64,000 bases of DNA from an uncultured Acetatifactor sp. GTDB taxonomy: Bacteria; Bacillota; Clostridia; Lachnospirales; Lachnospiraceae. The DNA is taken from the NCBI GenBank assembly GCA_934433135.1, contig CAKRZO010000012.1:1-64000 (forward strand), written 5' to 3'. A model generated the notes under the pieces. The model was not told the DNA's origin. It saw only the letters and a program-made list of their open reading frames with translations, and searched no databases. Below, in pieces: positions 35,335 through 43,724 of the stretch. Numbering within the stretch: the first letter of the stretch is position 1; each line of letters opens with the position of its first letter. A program made the translations under genes and the position numbers.

Positions 35335-38300
35335 TTATCCTTCATTACCAACAGAAATCACATCACTGTCTCCGTCTGATAAATCAGAATCTCCGGAAGA
35401 TACTTCGCTTTCATCAGGATTAGAGTCAACATCACTATCACTGATGTCTGCTATGGTTGGTACCAAAGCTTCTACTGAAACATCGGAATCTCCAACAACA
35501 ATATCTTCACTAGGTACAATTGCAAAATCAGGAGTTCCCGTTACCTTCATATTTGTAATTGAGATAATATTTGAACTCGTACACTCAATTTTAAAGGTAA
35601 CTACTTTTACTTTTTCTCCGTCTTTTTCAACTTCTGTAATATCGCCAAAACTTCCGATATCGTAGTAACAATCCGTTGTATTTCTGATTGTAATGACATG
35701 ACCATTGACAGAAACTTCCCCACTACCCATGGGAGCCTTTATTCCAAGATACAGTTTGTTAGCATTTGCATCCCAGTTTGTCAACGAGAATGTCACTGCC
35801 TGCCCTGTGGTTAAGTACACTTCTTCTTTGGGACCATTACTTTCATAGTCAGAAGCAGCAACTAATTCATGGTTGGTATCTGTAAAGAGTACGAAGCCAT
35901 CTCCTGTCCAAATAATATTCTCTCCATTATAATCAGTGTACTCTCTCAGTAACTTTTCACGCAAAGTAAGCACTTTACAATAACGCTCCCCATCTGCCTT
36001 ATAGGCATCATCTGCAATCAGATAATCAGGATTATCCTCTTTTGTATCATCAATCGGCTCATAAACGCGGATACCATCTAAATAGAATTCATTACATACA
36101 TTGGATTTCACAGCATTGCCATCAGCCCCGGTTACATAAGTCTGATAATTTCTTGCAATCGTTACTGTAACGTCATAAGTACCATAACCATATTCTTCGG
36201 CCATCCAGGTAAATACCGGAATGTTGTAGAGGCAATTGGCTCCCGTTTTTGCATCGTCTTTATACGAAGTATCACGATAAAGGGTATACAAAGCTTCTCC
36301 GGTTTCATGATTGGTAACTACAACACGCATATATCCACTGTTAATGGAAGTTCTTGCAAAGAAACTGGTTCCTTTACCGGTAAATGTGTACTTAAACTGA
36401 GCAGCCTTGTCTTTTGTGCTGACGTACATGCTGGTGCCATAACTATCGCCACTGTTGTTCAGGTAAACATTATCAGAACCATAAGGATGATCTTCGTGGT
36501 TGCCTACGACACCCTCTTCCTGATAACCACCTTGAGATTCACCTACAGACAGCCATTCAGCAGCATTATCCTGCTTAACAAATGTAACCAGATTATTGAA
36601 ATCTTCTTCGTAGTACATAGATGTAGCAGGAATGATGGTCAAAGTACCAACTCCAGGCTGAACCTCGCTATATCCGTCAATCTTGGTTGAATAATAGAAA
36701 GTGTCCACGCCTGTCATTTGACTCGTCAATCGATAAACGACCTTTCCCTCTGCAATCGTAAGTGTACCGTATTTTCCGTTGACTTCCTGAGCAACACTAT
36801 CTTTATCCTCTGTTAGACTAAGTCCCTTAAGTACAAGCGTGCCAACTCCTGTATAGGTATCGTTACGGAGAACATCAATCTCATCCGGAATACCATAATC
36901 AATAACAACTTTGTCCTCGGCAATATCAGCAGCGGGATCAAGTAATTTGTTGGTACACGTAAAGGTAACCACATCTACTGCTTCTGTAGATCCTTTCGCA
37001 GTAATTCCTTCACTGGAATAAAATCCGTCACGTGCTTCTACCGCTGCAGTAATTACTTCTTTCGAAGCTACTGCTAATGTACTCTTAAATGATGCTTCTC
37101 CCCAAGAGGTACCGGGCTTCAGTTCTTCCAAATGATATTGTGTCTTTCCATCGAAATTTACATCATAGAAACGCGCTGTCTGCCCTGGTTTAATGCTAAA
37201 CGATCCATCTGAGCCGGTGGTATAATTCGCAAGGAAATTACCGTTTGCATCGTATAAAGAATAGGAAGTGTTTGACATAGCAGTAGAATCTTCATACAGT
37301 ACAAACGTAAACGGTCGAGCATTAATACTGCTCCACAATTCATCAGATAGAGTACCTTTTTCCTTTGTAGGATCCTTTTGATCATATAACTTAGGATCTA
37401 CTGCTTTCGTAACAGCAACATAATCTTTCTGAGGAAGATTGAAACTGATCTTACAGTTTGACAGACCATCACCACGTTCCATATAAATAACAGTCAATGT
37501 ATGGTTGTCTGTAGCAGCAAACGTTTCTCTTGTCATATTCAGTTTGCCAGGTTCTCCACCTTCATTAAAGATTTTTCCCTGGGAAAGTCCCGCAGTAGTA
37601 GTTGATGCCACTCCATAGCCACCATCTGTAGCGTCACCAGCCTTTTTCCCTGAACCAACTGCGCCAAAAGTTACTTTGTTTGCTGCGAAATCAATAGAAC
37701 CATATACGCAGTCATGAATACCACCAAGATCAAGGACTAAAACGTCATCAATAAATACCCATACATCATCATCGCCGGTAAAGTCGAATTTAATAGGATC
37801 TGAATTATTATCACTACTATTGACGCAGCCATTAGAAGTCAGTCCGAAAGGAACACTGGCGTTCATAGTAAAGTAATAATTCTTTGTTTCACAAATTCCA
37901 TCTGTAATAGTCAGTTTGTATCCTTCACCTGTTTTCTGAGTCTCTTCGTAGTCATAGTCTCTATATGTTTCAGTTGTTTTTGTAGAAGATGGTGTATCAA
38001 AAGGCATAAACCCTGTGAACAATCCAAGCTTACGTCGCTCAGCATCCTCCCTGTCAGGAGTACTGTTGTACATTAATACCGGAGCGTCCAACAAAGTTAA
38101 ATTCGTATCGCTTGCCGCACCATCTTTAAAATAGGTGCCTCTCTTGGCTGAATCAAAAGTATAGTAACCTGTCTCAGGGTCAAATTGATAAGGAATTCCA
38201 ACGTTAGTATATACTGTTTTTCCATCTAATGTTGTACTATCAAATAGTCTATTAGCATAAGATGCTGCGAACTGAGGAATTCCATCTTTTAATTCCGTTA

Positions 38301-39198
38301 CAATGCCACTGTGAATATAAGATGGATTGTTTCCACTGCCGTCATCACCCCATTGCTGCCATTTTGCATAGCTACTGCTGGTTATGGTTTTGTCACTAGA
38401 AGAAGACTTTGTATATAAAGTAACACTAGGTTTATAACGACTAGGATATTGGCCATTATCATATGAATCTATTGTCTTATTATTTGCTTTAAGGGTATAA
38501 GAATAGGAATTATTCCCCCACCAATCTTGTTGAACTTTAATTGTCACGTTTACAGGGGAATATATTTGTCCATCTTCAGTGTAATAGTATCCTGTAAATT
38601 TATCCTCAATAGCAGTGGTTCCAAATGCTGACCAACGTGAAACTGTTGCTTTTTGATAACTGGCTGTTTCACTACCATCATCATAACTTCCTGTTAAGCT
38701 ACCACTATAGTTAAAGTACAATCCATTCCAAGTCCATCCGGTACTGGAAGTAGACAAATCGTGGTCAACAGCATACTGTACATCCAGATCAGCCATAGAC
38801 TGTGCAATTTTATTCTTATCGTAGTCGATAAGGGTTGCAGGATAGTATACGATAGTAGATGTATCGCCCGTATCGGCTAACTCTGTTGTCTCATATGTAG
38901 TGCCGCGAAGAGTAGCTCCGTCAGCTACCATGCTCTGATCCTCAACGAGGGTCATGGACACTCCGTCCGGTCCTTTTTCATTCTGGTTATTACCGGAATT
39001 ACCATTACCGGGTTTATTGCTTCCGTTTCCCCAGTTGCCCCAGAAACGATTCCACCAGCTACTCCATGTATTTCGGCCATATCCGAAATAAGAAAGGGTA
39101 CCGGGATTCATCTCTGCAGCAGACACCGGTGCAGTTGCAGTGAATATCATACAAGCTGCAAGTAATGCATAAAGAAATCTCTTCTTACCATGCTTCAT
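35335..39198 (-). CDS. Giant secreted fibro-slime/PA14-like protein (locus B)
   Basis: 1287 residues from the ATG at 39198, chosen because AAGGAGG lies eight bases upstream and the signal peptide (KRFLYALLAACMIFTATAPVSA) begins there. About residues 410-600 form a fibro-slime/PA14-like domain (FDFTGDDDVWVFIDDVLVL split as DDVWVFIDDVLVLDLGGIHD). A Cna-B-like segment follows (FTFVLYEDS, FSIKPGQTARFYDV). Residues about 860-1230 are the module shared with the GH20 protein (YYEEDF, LDGIRVYEP, SNGPKEEVYLTTGQAV). The C-terminal tail is Asp/Ser-rich with no sorting motif. It is inserted between the PqqD-like gene and the peptide gene of locus B, so it is probably co-expressed. It likely binds glycan or surface polymers. 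Confidence 0.8.
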   Translation of the reverse strand: MKHGKKRFLYALLAACMIFTATAPVSAAEMNPGTLSYFGYGRNTWSSWWNRFWGNWGNGSNKPGNGNSGNNQNEKGPDGVSMTLVEDQSMVADGATLRGTTYETTELADTGDTSTIVYYPATLIDYDKNKIAQSMADLDVQYAVDHDLSTSSTGWTWNGLYFNYSGSLTGSYDDGSETASYQKATVSRWSAFGTTAIEDKFTGYYYTEDGQIYSPVNVTIKVQQDWWGNNSYSYTLKANNKTIDSYDNGQYPSRYKPSVTLYTKSSSSDKTITSSSYAKWQQWGDDGSGNNPSYIHSGIVTELKDGIPQFAASYANRLFDSTTLDGKTVYTNVGIPYQFDPETGYYTFDSAKRGTYFKDGAASDTNLTLLDAPVLMYNSTPDREDAERRKLGLFTGFMPFDTPSSTKTTETYRDYDYEETQKTGEGYKLTITDGICETKNYYFTMNASVPFGLTSNGCVNSSDNNSDPIKFDFTGDDDVWVFIDDVLVLDLGGIHDCVYGSIDFAANKVTFGAVGSGKKAGDATDGGYGVASTTTAGLSQGKIFNEGGEPGKLNMTRETFAATDNHTLTVIYMERGDGLSNCKISFNLPQKDYVAVTKAVDPKLYDQKDPTKEKGTLSDELWSSINARPFTFVLYEDSTAMSNTSYSLYDANGNFLANYTTGSDGSFSIKPGQTARFYDVNFDGKTQYHLEELKPGTSWGEASFKSTLAVASKEVITAAVEARDGFYSSEGITAKGSTEAVDVVTFTCTNKLLDPAADIAEDKVVIDYGIPDEIDVLRNDTYTGVGTLVLKGLSLTEDKDSVAQEVNGKYGTLTIAEGKVVYRLTSQMTGVDTFYYSTKIDGYSEVQPGVGTLTIIPATSMYYEEDFNNLVTFVKQDNAAEWLSVGESQGGYQEEGVVGNHEDHPYGSDNVYLNNSGDSYGTSMYVSTKDKAAQFKYTFTGKGTSFFARTSINSGYMRVVVTNHETGEALYTLYRDTSYKDDAKTGANCLYNIPVFTWMAEEYGYGTYDVTVTIARNYQTYVTGADGNAVKSNVCNEFYLDGIRVYEPIDDTKEDNPDYLIADDAYKADGERYCKVLTLREKLLREYTDYNGENIIWTGDGFVLFTDTNHELVAASDYESNGPKEEVYLTTGQAVTFSLTNWDANANKLYLGIKAPMGSGEVSVNGHVITIRNTTDCYYDIGSFGDITEVEKDGEKVKVVTFKIECTSSNIISITNMKVTGTPDFAIVPSEDIVVGDSDVSVEALVPTIADISDSDVDSNPDESEVSSGDSDLSDGDSDVISVGNEG

Positions 39199-39246
39199 CA
39201 CTTTTTCCTCCTTAAACAGTTTTCCTTTCATTTTTGTGGGAATCCA

Positions 39247-39516
39247 CTATGCTTCTTCTATCAGGCCGGATTCCCGTAATGTAGTCAGAAATTTTTCCAG
39301 ATCCGCCGCTGCAACGTCCGGTTCCACTTCATATTCATCCAACATTGCCTGCAGCAGCTGTGCTTCCGTACATTCTTCCTGAAGAAGGTTCCACAGGAAA
39401 AGACCGCTTCCTTCCAGGGTTACCAACCCATAGAGTTTTTCAGACGCTTTGCCGGTAGGAACCAATATGTGTTCTCCGGCGATTTCTCTCATTACAAAAT
39501 CTTTGTTTGCCTTCAT
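39247..39516 (-). CDS. PqqD-like peptide recognition protein (locus B)
   Basis: 89 residues, close to the locus A protein: MREIAGEHILVPTG, LVTLEGSGLFLWNLLQEECT and LDEYEVEPDVAAADLEKFLTTLRESGL. PqqD-family stand-alone recognition domain, first gene of locus B. The ATG at 39516 is followed by KANKDF; the ribosome binding site is weak (GAATGAGACT), and the 5' leader is about 300 bases with the shared 19-bp motif. Confidence 0.85.
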   Translation of the reverse strand: MKANKDFVMREIAGEHILVPTGKASEKLYGLVTLEGSGLFLWNLLQEECTEAQLLQAMLDEYEVEPDVAAADLEKFLTTLRESGLIEEA

Positions 39517-39698
39517 AGTCTCATTCCTGTCTTCGTTATTGGGAAGTCCCGTTTGAAATTATTCAGCGTTACTGCCCCTTTTACTGTTTCCTGATACAAT
39601 GCAACAAAGAGGCAACAGCCGCAAAATTACATACAACAAGCTATTTCCTCAGTTGATTGACCACTCATTTCGTACTTTTTGTAAAGAACAAATGTCTG

Positions 39699-39717
39699 TG
39701 CTCTTAAAGTACGGCAC
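39699..39717 (-). promoter_or_regulatory. 19-bp motif shared by loci A and B (copy B)
   Basis: On the minus strand this reads GTGCCGTACTTTAAGAGCA, identical to 19279-19297, and the next bases (CAGA) also fit after a 3-base gap. It lies about 183 bases upstream of the PqqD-like start. Confidence 0.6.
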
Positions 39718-39893
39718 AATAAGTTGAAGCAGGAGAGAAGCTGGTAAATACGGGAAGTAAGGGAGAAACTGACCACTAAATTGACCACTTTTCTATCGTT
39801 TGAAATAAAGCAATGAATAAAATTCATTGAAAGCGGATGATTTTATAAGAAATCTTTGCTTGCATTTTATAAAAATTTTGTAAACTTTTTACC

Positions 39894-39922
39894 TTGATTT
39901 TACAAAGGCAACGCACTATAAT
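39894..39922 (+). promoter_or_regulatory. Promoter of the small coiled-coil gene
   Basis: TTGATT (39894-39899) and TATAAT (39917-39922) with exactly 17 bases between them, about 78 bases before the ATG at 40000. Confidence 0.6.
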
Positions 39923-39999
39923 TTTACTGAAATAAAGCAAAGAAGTGTGCCGCTCATAATGAAAAAGGAATCAGCAGTCAGGAAAGGTTGGAGATAGTT

Positions 40000-40185
40000 A
40001 TGGCAATGGATCAGGATGCAATAGACAGAGTTTTGGGAAGAAAGGCGAAAGAGCTCCAGATCAGAGATAATGAATTCATGAAGAAGATTAAGCAGCTGGA
40101 AGAGCGCGACAGATTATTCATGGAAAAGATAAAAGAAATCGAACGAAAAGATGAGGAAATGCGCAAACGGATCCGAAGTTTCTGA
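40000..40185 (+). CDS. Small coiled-coil protein
   Basis: 61 residues from the ATG at 40000, preceded by GGTTGGAGATAGTT. After MAMDQDAIDRVLGRKAKELQ the rest is a heptad-like charged helix with two near-repeats (RDNEFMKKIKQLEE and RDRLFMEKIKEIERK). I do not recognise it. A good promoter upstream and a terminator-like hairpin downstream support expression. It sits between loci B and C and is transcribed away from B. Confidence 0.55.
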   Translation: MAMDQDAIDRVLGRKAKELQIRDNEFMKKIKQLEERDRLFMEKIKEIERKDEEMRKRIRSF

Positions 40186-40249
40186 GGATGCTGCCGAATT
40201 TTACGCAATAGAAGAGCAGTAACATAGAAAAACGGCATATGGAAGCTTG

Positions 40250-40308
40250 AAAAAAGAGGACAATCGGTGGATATCATAGTGGATAGCTCACGGTAGCCCT
40301 CTTTTTTT
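40250..40308. terminator. Bidirectional terminator
   Basis: AAAAAAGAGG (40250-40259) pairs with CCTCTTTTTT (40298-40307). T-runs exist in both directions, serving the small coiled-coil gene on the plus strand and the locus C maturase, whose stop is at 40307, on the minus strand. The about 38-base loop makes it a weaker call. Confidence 0.5.
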
Positions 40309-41419
40309 ACGTGTGTGTTGCAGCATATCTCTCCAACGCGGAAATGGTTTCTTTCGTATAGCGGCACATATAGTCCGGAAGTGCATCAAAAGCGCCTTCC
40401 TCTGCCATAGCGCAGGCGGCACAGGTCTGGCAGACATTCCGATAGGTACACACGCTGCATTGGGGATTGGTAGTAATCGCATCTGTTGCAGCCCAGATCT
40501 GTTCCCAGGCTTCCCCGAATCCCAGCTCGAAGACATTTTCCTCGGGAGCAGTCATAACTACGCAAGGACGCATCAGTCCCTGCCAGTTTACGGTAAAGGA
40601 GCAGCGGCCTGCCATGCAGTGCACTTTTCCGGGAGTATATTCGCCGGGGAGAGTGTCGGATTTTCGCTGCAGGGTTGCCAGTGCATATTTTAGGAATAAT
40701 TCTTCACCCATTTCTGCCCGAAGCACCTTGACACGAAGTTGCGCCGCTTCTTCGGGGGCAAGGCGGCATTCTGCAGGGTAGGGCAGAGTCCGTTCCCGAA
40801 CAGCAGGGTACATGTAGCAGTCAATCCGAACCGGAGCATCCAGCTCTTTTCCAAGTGCGATGATCTCTTTCCAGTCATCCGCATTGCTGCAGGTCATGCT
40901 ACTGCTGATCTTCACATCTACTCCGTATTTCCGAAGCAGACGGATTCCCTGAACGGTTCTGGTAAAGCCGCCGGGGAAATGGCACAGGTCTGTGTAAGAG
41001 GTTTCGTCTTTTCCGTAGAGAGTAATATTGATACGTCGTGGTTTGTGCTTTCCGAAGAAAGCGGCCATTTCTTCCGTGATCAGGGTGGCATTGGTGTTAA
41101 TCGTCAGAATCATTCCCATTTCTTTTAAGCCCAGGTAAAGTTTTTGAAAATCCGGAAACAGGAGAGGTTCGCCGCCTGTCAGAAGAAGGAAGAGGACACC
41201 TGCTTCTTTCATCTGGCGTCCGATGGCAAGCCATTCCTCGGCAGTACGCATGCGTCCCAGGCGATCCATTTCTTCTTTGCTCAGCCGGACGTAACACATG
41301 TCGCAATTCATGTTGCAGAGGGGCAGTAGTTCAAGGCTGCCGTTGATGGGAGTCTGGGTATCCACGGCCCGGTCGCACAGGTATCGTTCCACGCTGGAAG
41401 CGGAGTCTAAAGGGTTCAT
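40307..41419 (-). CDS. Radical SAM/SPASM-like peptide maturase (locus C)
   Basis: 370 residues, homologous to those at 21608 and 32898. Motif CNMNCDMC (C35, C39, C42), then LFLLLTGGEPLLFPDF and INTNATLITEE. C-terminal cysteines: CMAGRCSFTVNWQG, MRPCVVM, CSVCTYRNVCQTCAACAMAEEG and YMCRY. The enzyme should use S-adenosylmethionine to modify the four-cysteine peptide encoded just upstream. It is preceded by an intrinsic-terminator-like hairpin (41443-41474), and AAGGAGCAGCTTTT lies before its ATG. Confidence 0.9.
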   Translation of the reverse strand: MNPLDSASSVERYLCDRAVDTQTPINGSLELLPLCNMNCDMCYVRLSKEEMDRLGRMRTAEEWLAIGRQMKEAGVLFLLLTGGEPLLFPDFQKLYLGLKEMGMILTINTNATLITEEMAAFFGKHKPRRINITLYGKDETSYTDLCHFPGGFTRTVQGIRLLRKYGVDVKISSSMTCSNADDWKEIIALGKELDAPVRIDCYMYPAVRERTLPYPAECRLAPEEAAQLRVKVLRAEMGEELFLKYALATLQRKSDTLPGEYTPGKVHCMAGRCSFTVNWQGLMRPCVVMTAPEENVFELGFGEAWEQIWAATDAITTNPQCSVCTYRNVCQTCAACAMAEEGAFDALPDYMCRYTKETISALERYAATHT

Positions 41420-41442
41420 AAAAGCTGCTCCTTAATTGCAGG

Positions 41443-41474
41443 AAAAAAGCCAAAGAAAAATCTTCGGCTTTTAA
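41443..41474 (-). terminator. Attenuator-type terminator after the locus C peptide gene
   Basis: On the minus strand AAAAGCCGAAGA pairs with TCTTTGGCTTTT (one mismatch) and is followed by TTTTCC. It lies between the peptide gene stop (41510) and the maturase start (41419), the same position as the hairpin in locus B. Confidence 0.75.
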
Positions 41475-41509
41475 TTTGTAGTATTCTAAGATCTTTGTGG
41501 TTGATGAGG

Positions 41510-41884
41510 TTATGACTTTGCCACTTCCCAAGTAGTCTGATCTAACTTTGTAGTACAGTGAAGATCATTTCCATCTGTTCCCCTCCAGATAACAACATCC
41601 GTTTTCCCAAACATACTACCCCAAGTGGATTCGATATATCCGTCTAAAAAAACGTCTGTTTTATCAACAATATGAGTCTCGGAGCAGGGATGAAAGTCAC
41701 CTAAATACCTACCATCTTTCGTATAAACAGACGAAGAGTCAAATATTGCTCCTGGTCTCACTGCATCACATACAAACTTATACGCAGTACCCGTATCTCC
41801 ACACGCTGCCACATATTCATTCGGCACAAAATCCTGTACGATTGTCCGGGGATCCATCCAATTCTTTTTCATTTCCATCGTCAT
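41510..41884 (-). CDS. Four-cysteine precursor-like peptide (locus C)
   Basis: A 124-residue peptide with no signal sequence. After MTMEMKKNWM the segment DPRTIVQDFVPNEYVAACG aligns with the N-terminal part of the locus A and B peptides. Four cysteines: C28, C39, C67 and C110. It is the longest of the three and ends DLHCTTKLDQTTWEVAKS. I have the impression that peptides with the NEYVAACG start are common in Clostridia, but cannot check this here. AAAGGAGG lies eight bases before the ATG at 41884. Three bases separate it from the PqqD-like gene. Function as a RiPP-like precursor is inferred. Confidence 0.7.
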   Translation of the reverse strand: MTMEMKKNWMDPRTIVQDFVPNEYVAACGDTGTAYKFVCDAVRPGAIFDSSSVYTKDGRYLGDFHPCSETHIVDKTDVFLDGYIESTWGSMFGKTDVVIWRGTDGNDLHCTTKLDQTTWEVAKS

Positions 41885-41887
41885 TTT

Positions 41888-42310
41888 TTATTCCTCCTTT
41901 AATAATCCGACATTTAAATACTCTTTTACAAAAGAAAGTATTCCTCCCAGCATTCTGCCGGTTGAATCCTGAAATTCTTCTTTTGCAGCCACGTAGACAT
42001 CATATATTGTCCGGGGCCGTTTAAACTGCTCCCACAGAAAACGGCAGGTTTCATTCAAAGACAAAATACTATTTCCGAAAACCGCGCTTTCTCCAATCGG
42101 GATCAGGACGCTTTCACCGGCAATATCCCGGAGCATATATTCATCATTCGTCCGAAAAAGTCTTGTCACATTCTGAAATCCATTCTCTGCAAGATATTCC
42201 CGCAGTCTGTAGTCGGTTAACAGAACGATCTCATCATTGGTAAGCTCACCGATATGGGGAGCAAAGTGAACTACTGGTTTATCATAGTCTTTTTTAATGA
42301 AAGACCACAC
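41888..42310 (-). CDS. PqqD-like peptide recognition protein (locus C)
   Basis: 140 residues. The C-terminal about 90 match the PqqD-family domain of loci A and B (LRDIAGESVLIPIGE, SILSLNETCRFLWEQF, VKEYLNVGLL). The N-terminal about 50 residues are extra (YDKPVVHFAPHIGELTNDE) and could contact a different partner. The start appears to be a GTG with GGAAGGGG directly upstream; the exact base is uncertain by one. First gene of the locus C operon, with its own promoter at 42394-42423. Confidence 0.8.
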   Translation of the reverse strand: MWSFIKKDYDKPVVHFAPHIGELTNDEIVLLTDYRLREYLAENGFQNVTRLFRTNDEYMLRDIAGESVLIPIGESAVFGNSILSLNETCRFLWEQFKRPRTIYDVYVAAKEEFQDSTGRMLGGILSFVKEYLNVGLLKEE

Positions 42311-42393
42311 CCCTTCCCAATCCTTTCAAAGCAACGAATGCTTTAAAAGGAATAACTACATGAGCATGTAAAACACTCCCGCATACTCTATCT

Positions 42394-42423
42394 ATAATAT
42401 ACCACATCTTGAAAATTTGTCAA
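42394..42423 (-). promoter_or_regulatory. Promoter of locus C (minus strand)
   Basis: On the minus strand a consensus TTGACA (42418-42423) is followed after 16-18 bases by TATATT/TATTAT (42394-42401). It is about 85 bases upstream of the PqqD-like gene. Confidence 0.6.
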
Positions 42424-42460
42424 TGAAATAATTAACAAATTTTTCATTATTAACAAAGCT

Positions 42461-42598
42461 TTTACGGACGAAAAACTGTGCATAATATCCATTTTTTGCG
42501 GGTATTTATACAAAATGACTGACAATGGAAGCATAATTAGCAGTTTAGTCATAATAGCTCATGCAAGCATTCTTGCAGGCAGATTTCGTGCTTGCATG
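42461..42598 (+). promoter_or_regulatory. Divergent promoter and hairpin upstream of the locus C kinase
   Basis: TTTACG (42461) and TAATAT (42483) are spaced by 16 bases and could form a weak plus-strand promoter. Downstream, CATGCAAGCA (42560-42569) and TGCTTGCATG (42589-42598) form a perfect 10-bp inverted repeat with a 19-base loop that holds another TTGCA. This lies in the leader, 137 bases before the proposed kinase start. The remaining bases of this 424-base gap show no gene. Confidence 0.4.
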
Positions 42599-42734
42599 GA
42601 AATTTGTCTGAACGGTTACGAAAGCAGGAAGGTAGAATTATAGAAAGAAAGCAGTCAGCTTGCGTATCGGAATGGAATGTGGTAGAATTTCAAATGAAAA
42701 GTGTCAGGAAAAAAAAGGAACAGAAAGAAAAGTA

Positions 42735-43724
42735 ATGGAAAAAATAGGAAAAGTGCAAGAAGCAGAAAAGCGAAGAGTATGTCGGATCGGGGATTTTACG
42801 CTTGCACTGGTGCTTCCGGAGGGGTTGGAACTTCCGGAGACGGTGCGGAAATTTGAAATAGACCGGGAGAGTATAGAGAGCACGGAACAGGCCGGCAGAA
42901 AGGATACACAGCCGGGAAAAGACAAGGCGGCAGAAGTAACAACTGCGGAAGCGGCAGTGCAAGCCATAGCAGACTACACCTACCGCATCTACGCAGCGGA
43001 TAATCTGCCGATTCCGGAGGGAGGGCGGATCCAGAAACATCCGGATCTGGAAGTGTACCGGAGCGGTATGCTGGAAAGCCGGCTTCTGGGAATTAAGGGA
43101 AGAGAAGGGTTTTATGCGCTTTATCAGGAGAAAGGGGAAAACTTTGCAGAAGTTTATCTTCGGAAAGAATGGCTGGATCAGATGCATCATGAAGTGATCT
43201 TTGTGTCATTGCTTGCACTGGAGAGGCGGTTTGCAAAAAGAGGCGGTCTGATTCTGCATTGTGCTTATCTGGAATACGAAGGAAAGGCCATTTTGTTCTC
43301 CGCTCCTTCCGGAACCGGCAAAAGCACCCAGGCGGAGCTTTGGCGGCAGTACCGGAACGGAAACGTGGTAAACGGTGACCGGGCACTGTTAATGCAGAAA
43401 GAAGGACGTTTTATGGCAATGGGCTGGCCGGTCTGCGGAACCTCCGGCATCTGTGAGAATAAGGAACTGCCGGTGGGGGCGATTGTACTCCTCAGTCAGG
43501 CTAAGCAGAATGAAGTCGTGCGTAAGAAAGCGGCGGAAGCGTTTGTGAGCTTGTATGGAGAGATTACGGTAAATCGCTGGAACAAGGAGAGTCTGCTTCA
43601 GATGATAAAGCAGTTGGAAGAGCTTCTGCAGACCGTGCCGGTATATCATTTAAAATGCGATATCTCACAGCTGGCGGTAGAATGTCTGTATCAGGAAATG
43701 AAAAAAGATCAGGTGATTTTCTGA
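42735..43724 (+). CDS. HPr kinase/PEPCK-fold peptide kinase-like protein (locus C)
   Basis: About 329 residues from the ATG at 42735; in-frame starts at 42660 (TTG) and 42672 (ATG) are possible and no ribosome binding site decides. P-loop APSGTGKS at about residues 190-197 followed by TQAELW, then VVNGDRALL and VPVYHLKCDISQLAVECL, as in the two other kinases. An insertion with many Glu/Lys/Ala (about residues 45-90) makes the N-terminal part longer. Unlike loci A and B it is divergent from the peptide and maturase genes. Its 3' end overlaps the convergent integrase remnant by 16 bases. Confidence 0.75.
   Translation: MEKIGKVQEAEKRRVCRIGDFTLALVLPEGLELPETVRKFEIDRESIESTEQAGRKDTQPGKDKAAEVTTAEAAVQAIADYTYRIYAADNLPIPEGGRIQKHPDLEVYRSGMLESRLLGIKGREGFYALYQEKGENFAEVYLRKEWLDQMHHEVIFVSLLALERRFAKRGGLILHCAYLEYEGKAILFSAPSGTGKSTQAELWRQYRNGNVVNGDRALLMQKEGRFMAMGWPVCGTSGICENKELPVGAIVLLSQAKQNEVVRKKAAEAFVSLYGEITVNRWNKESLLQMIKQLEELLQTVPVYHLKCDISQLAVECLYQEMKKDQVIF

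Larger units (their letters stand above)
39517..39999. other. Divergent intergenic region between locus B and a small coiled-coil gene
   Basis: 483 bases, AT-rich. It contains the copy B of the 19-bp motif (39699-39717) and the promoter for the gene at 40000. A frame at 39627-39827 on the minus strand runs through the motif but has no ribosome binding site or recognisable content. Confidence 0.5.

Noticed and set aside
39627..39827. A 66-codon frame through the 19-bp motif upstream of locus B
   Set aside because: The corresponding frame is not kept at locus A, and there is no ribosome binding site; the motif is treated as regulatory or remnant sequence.
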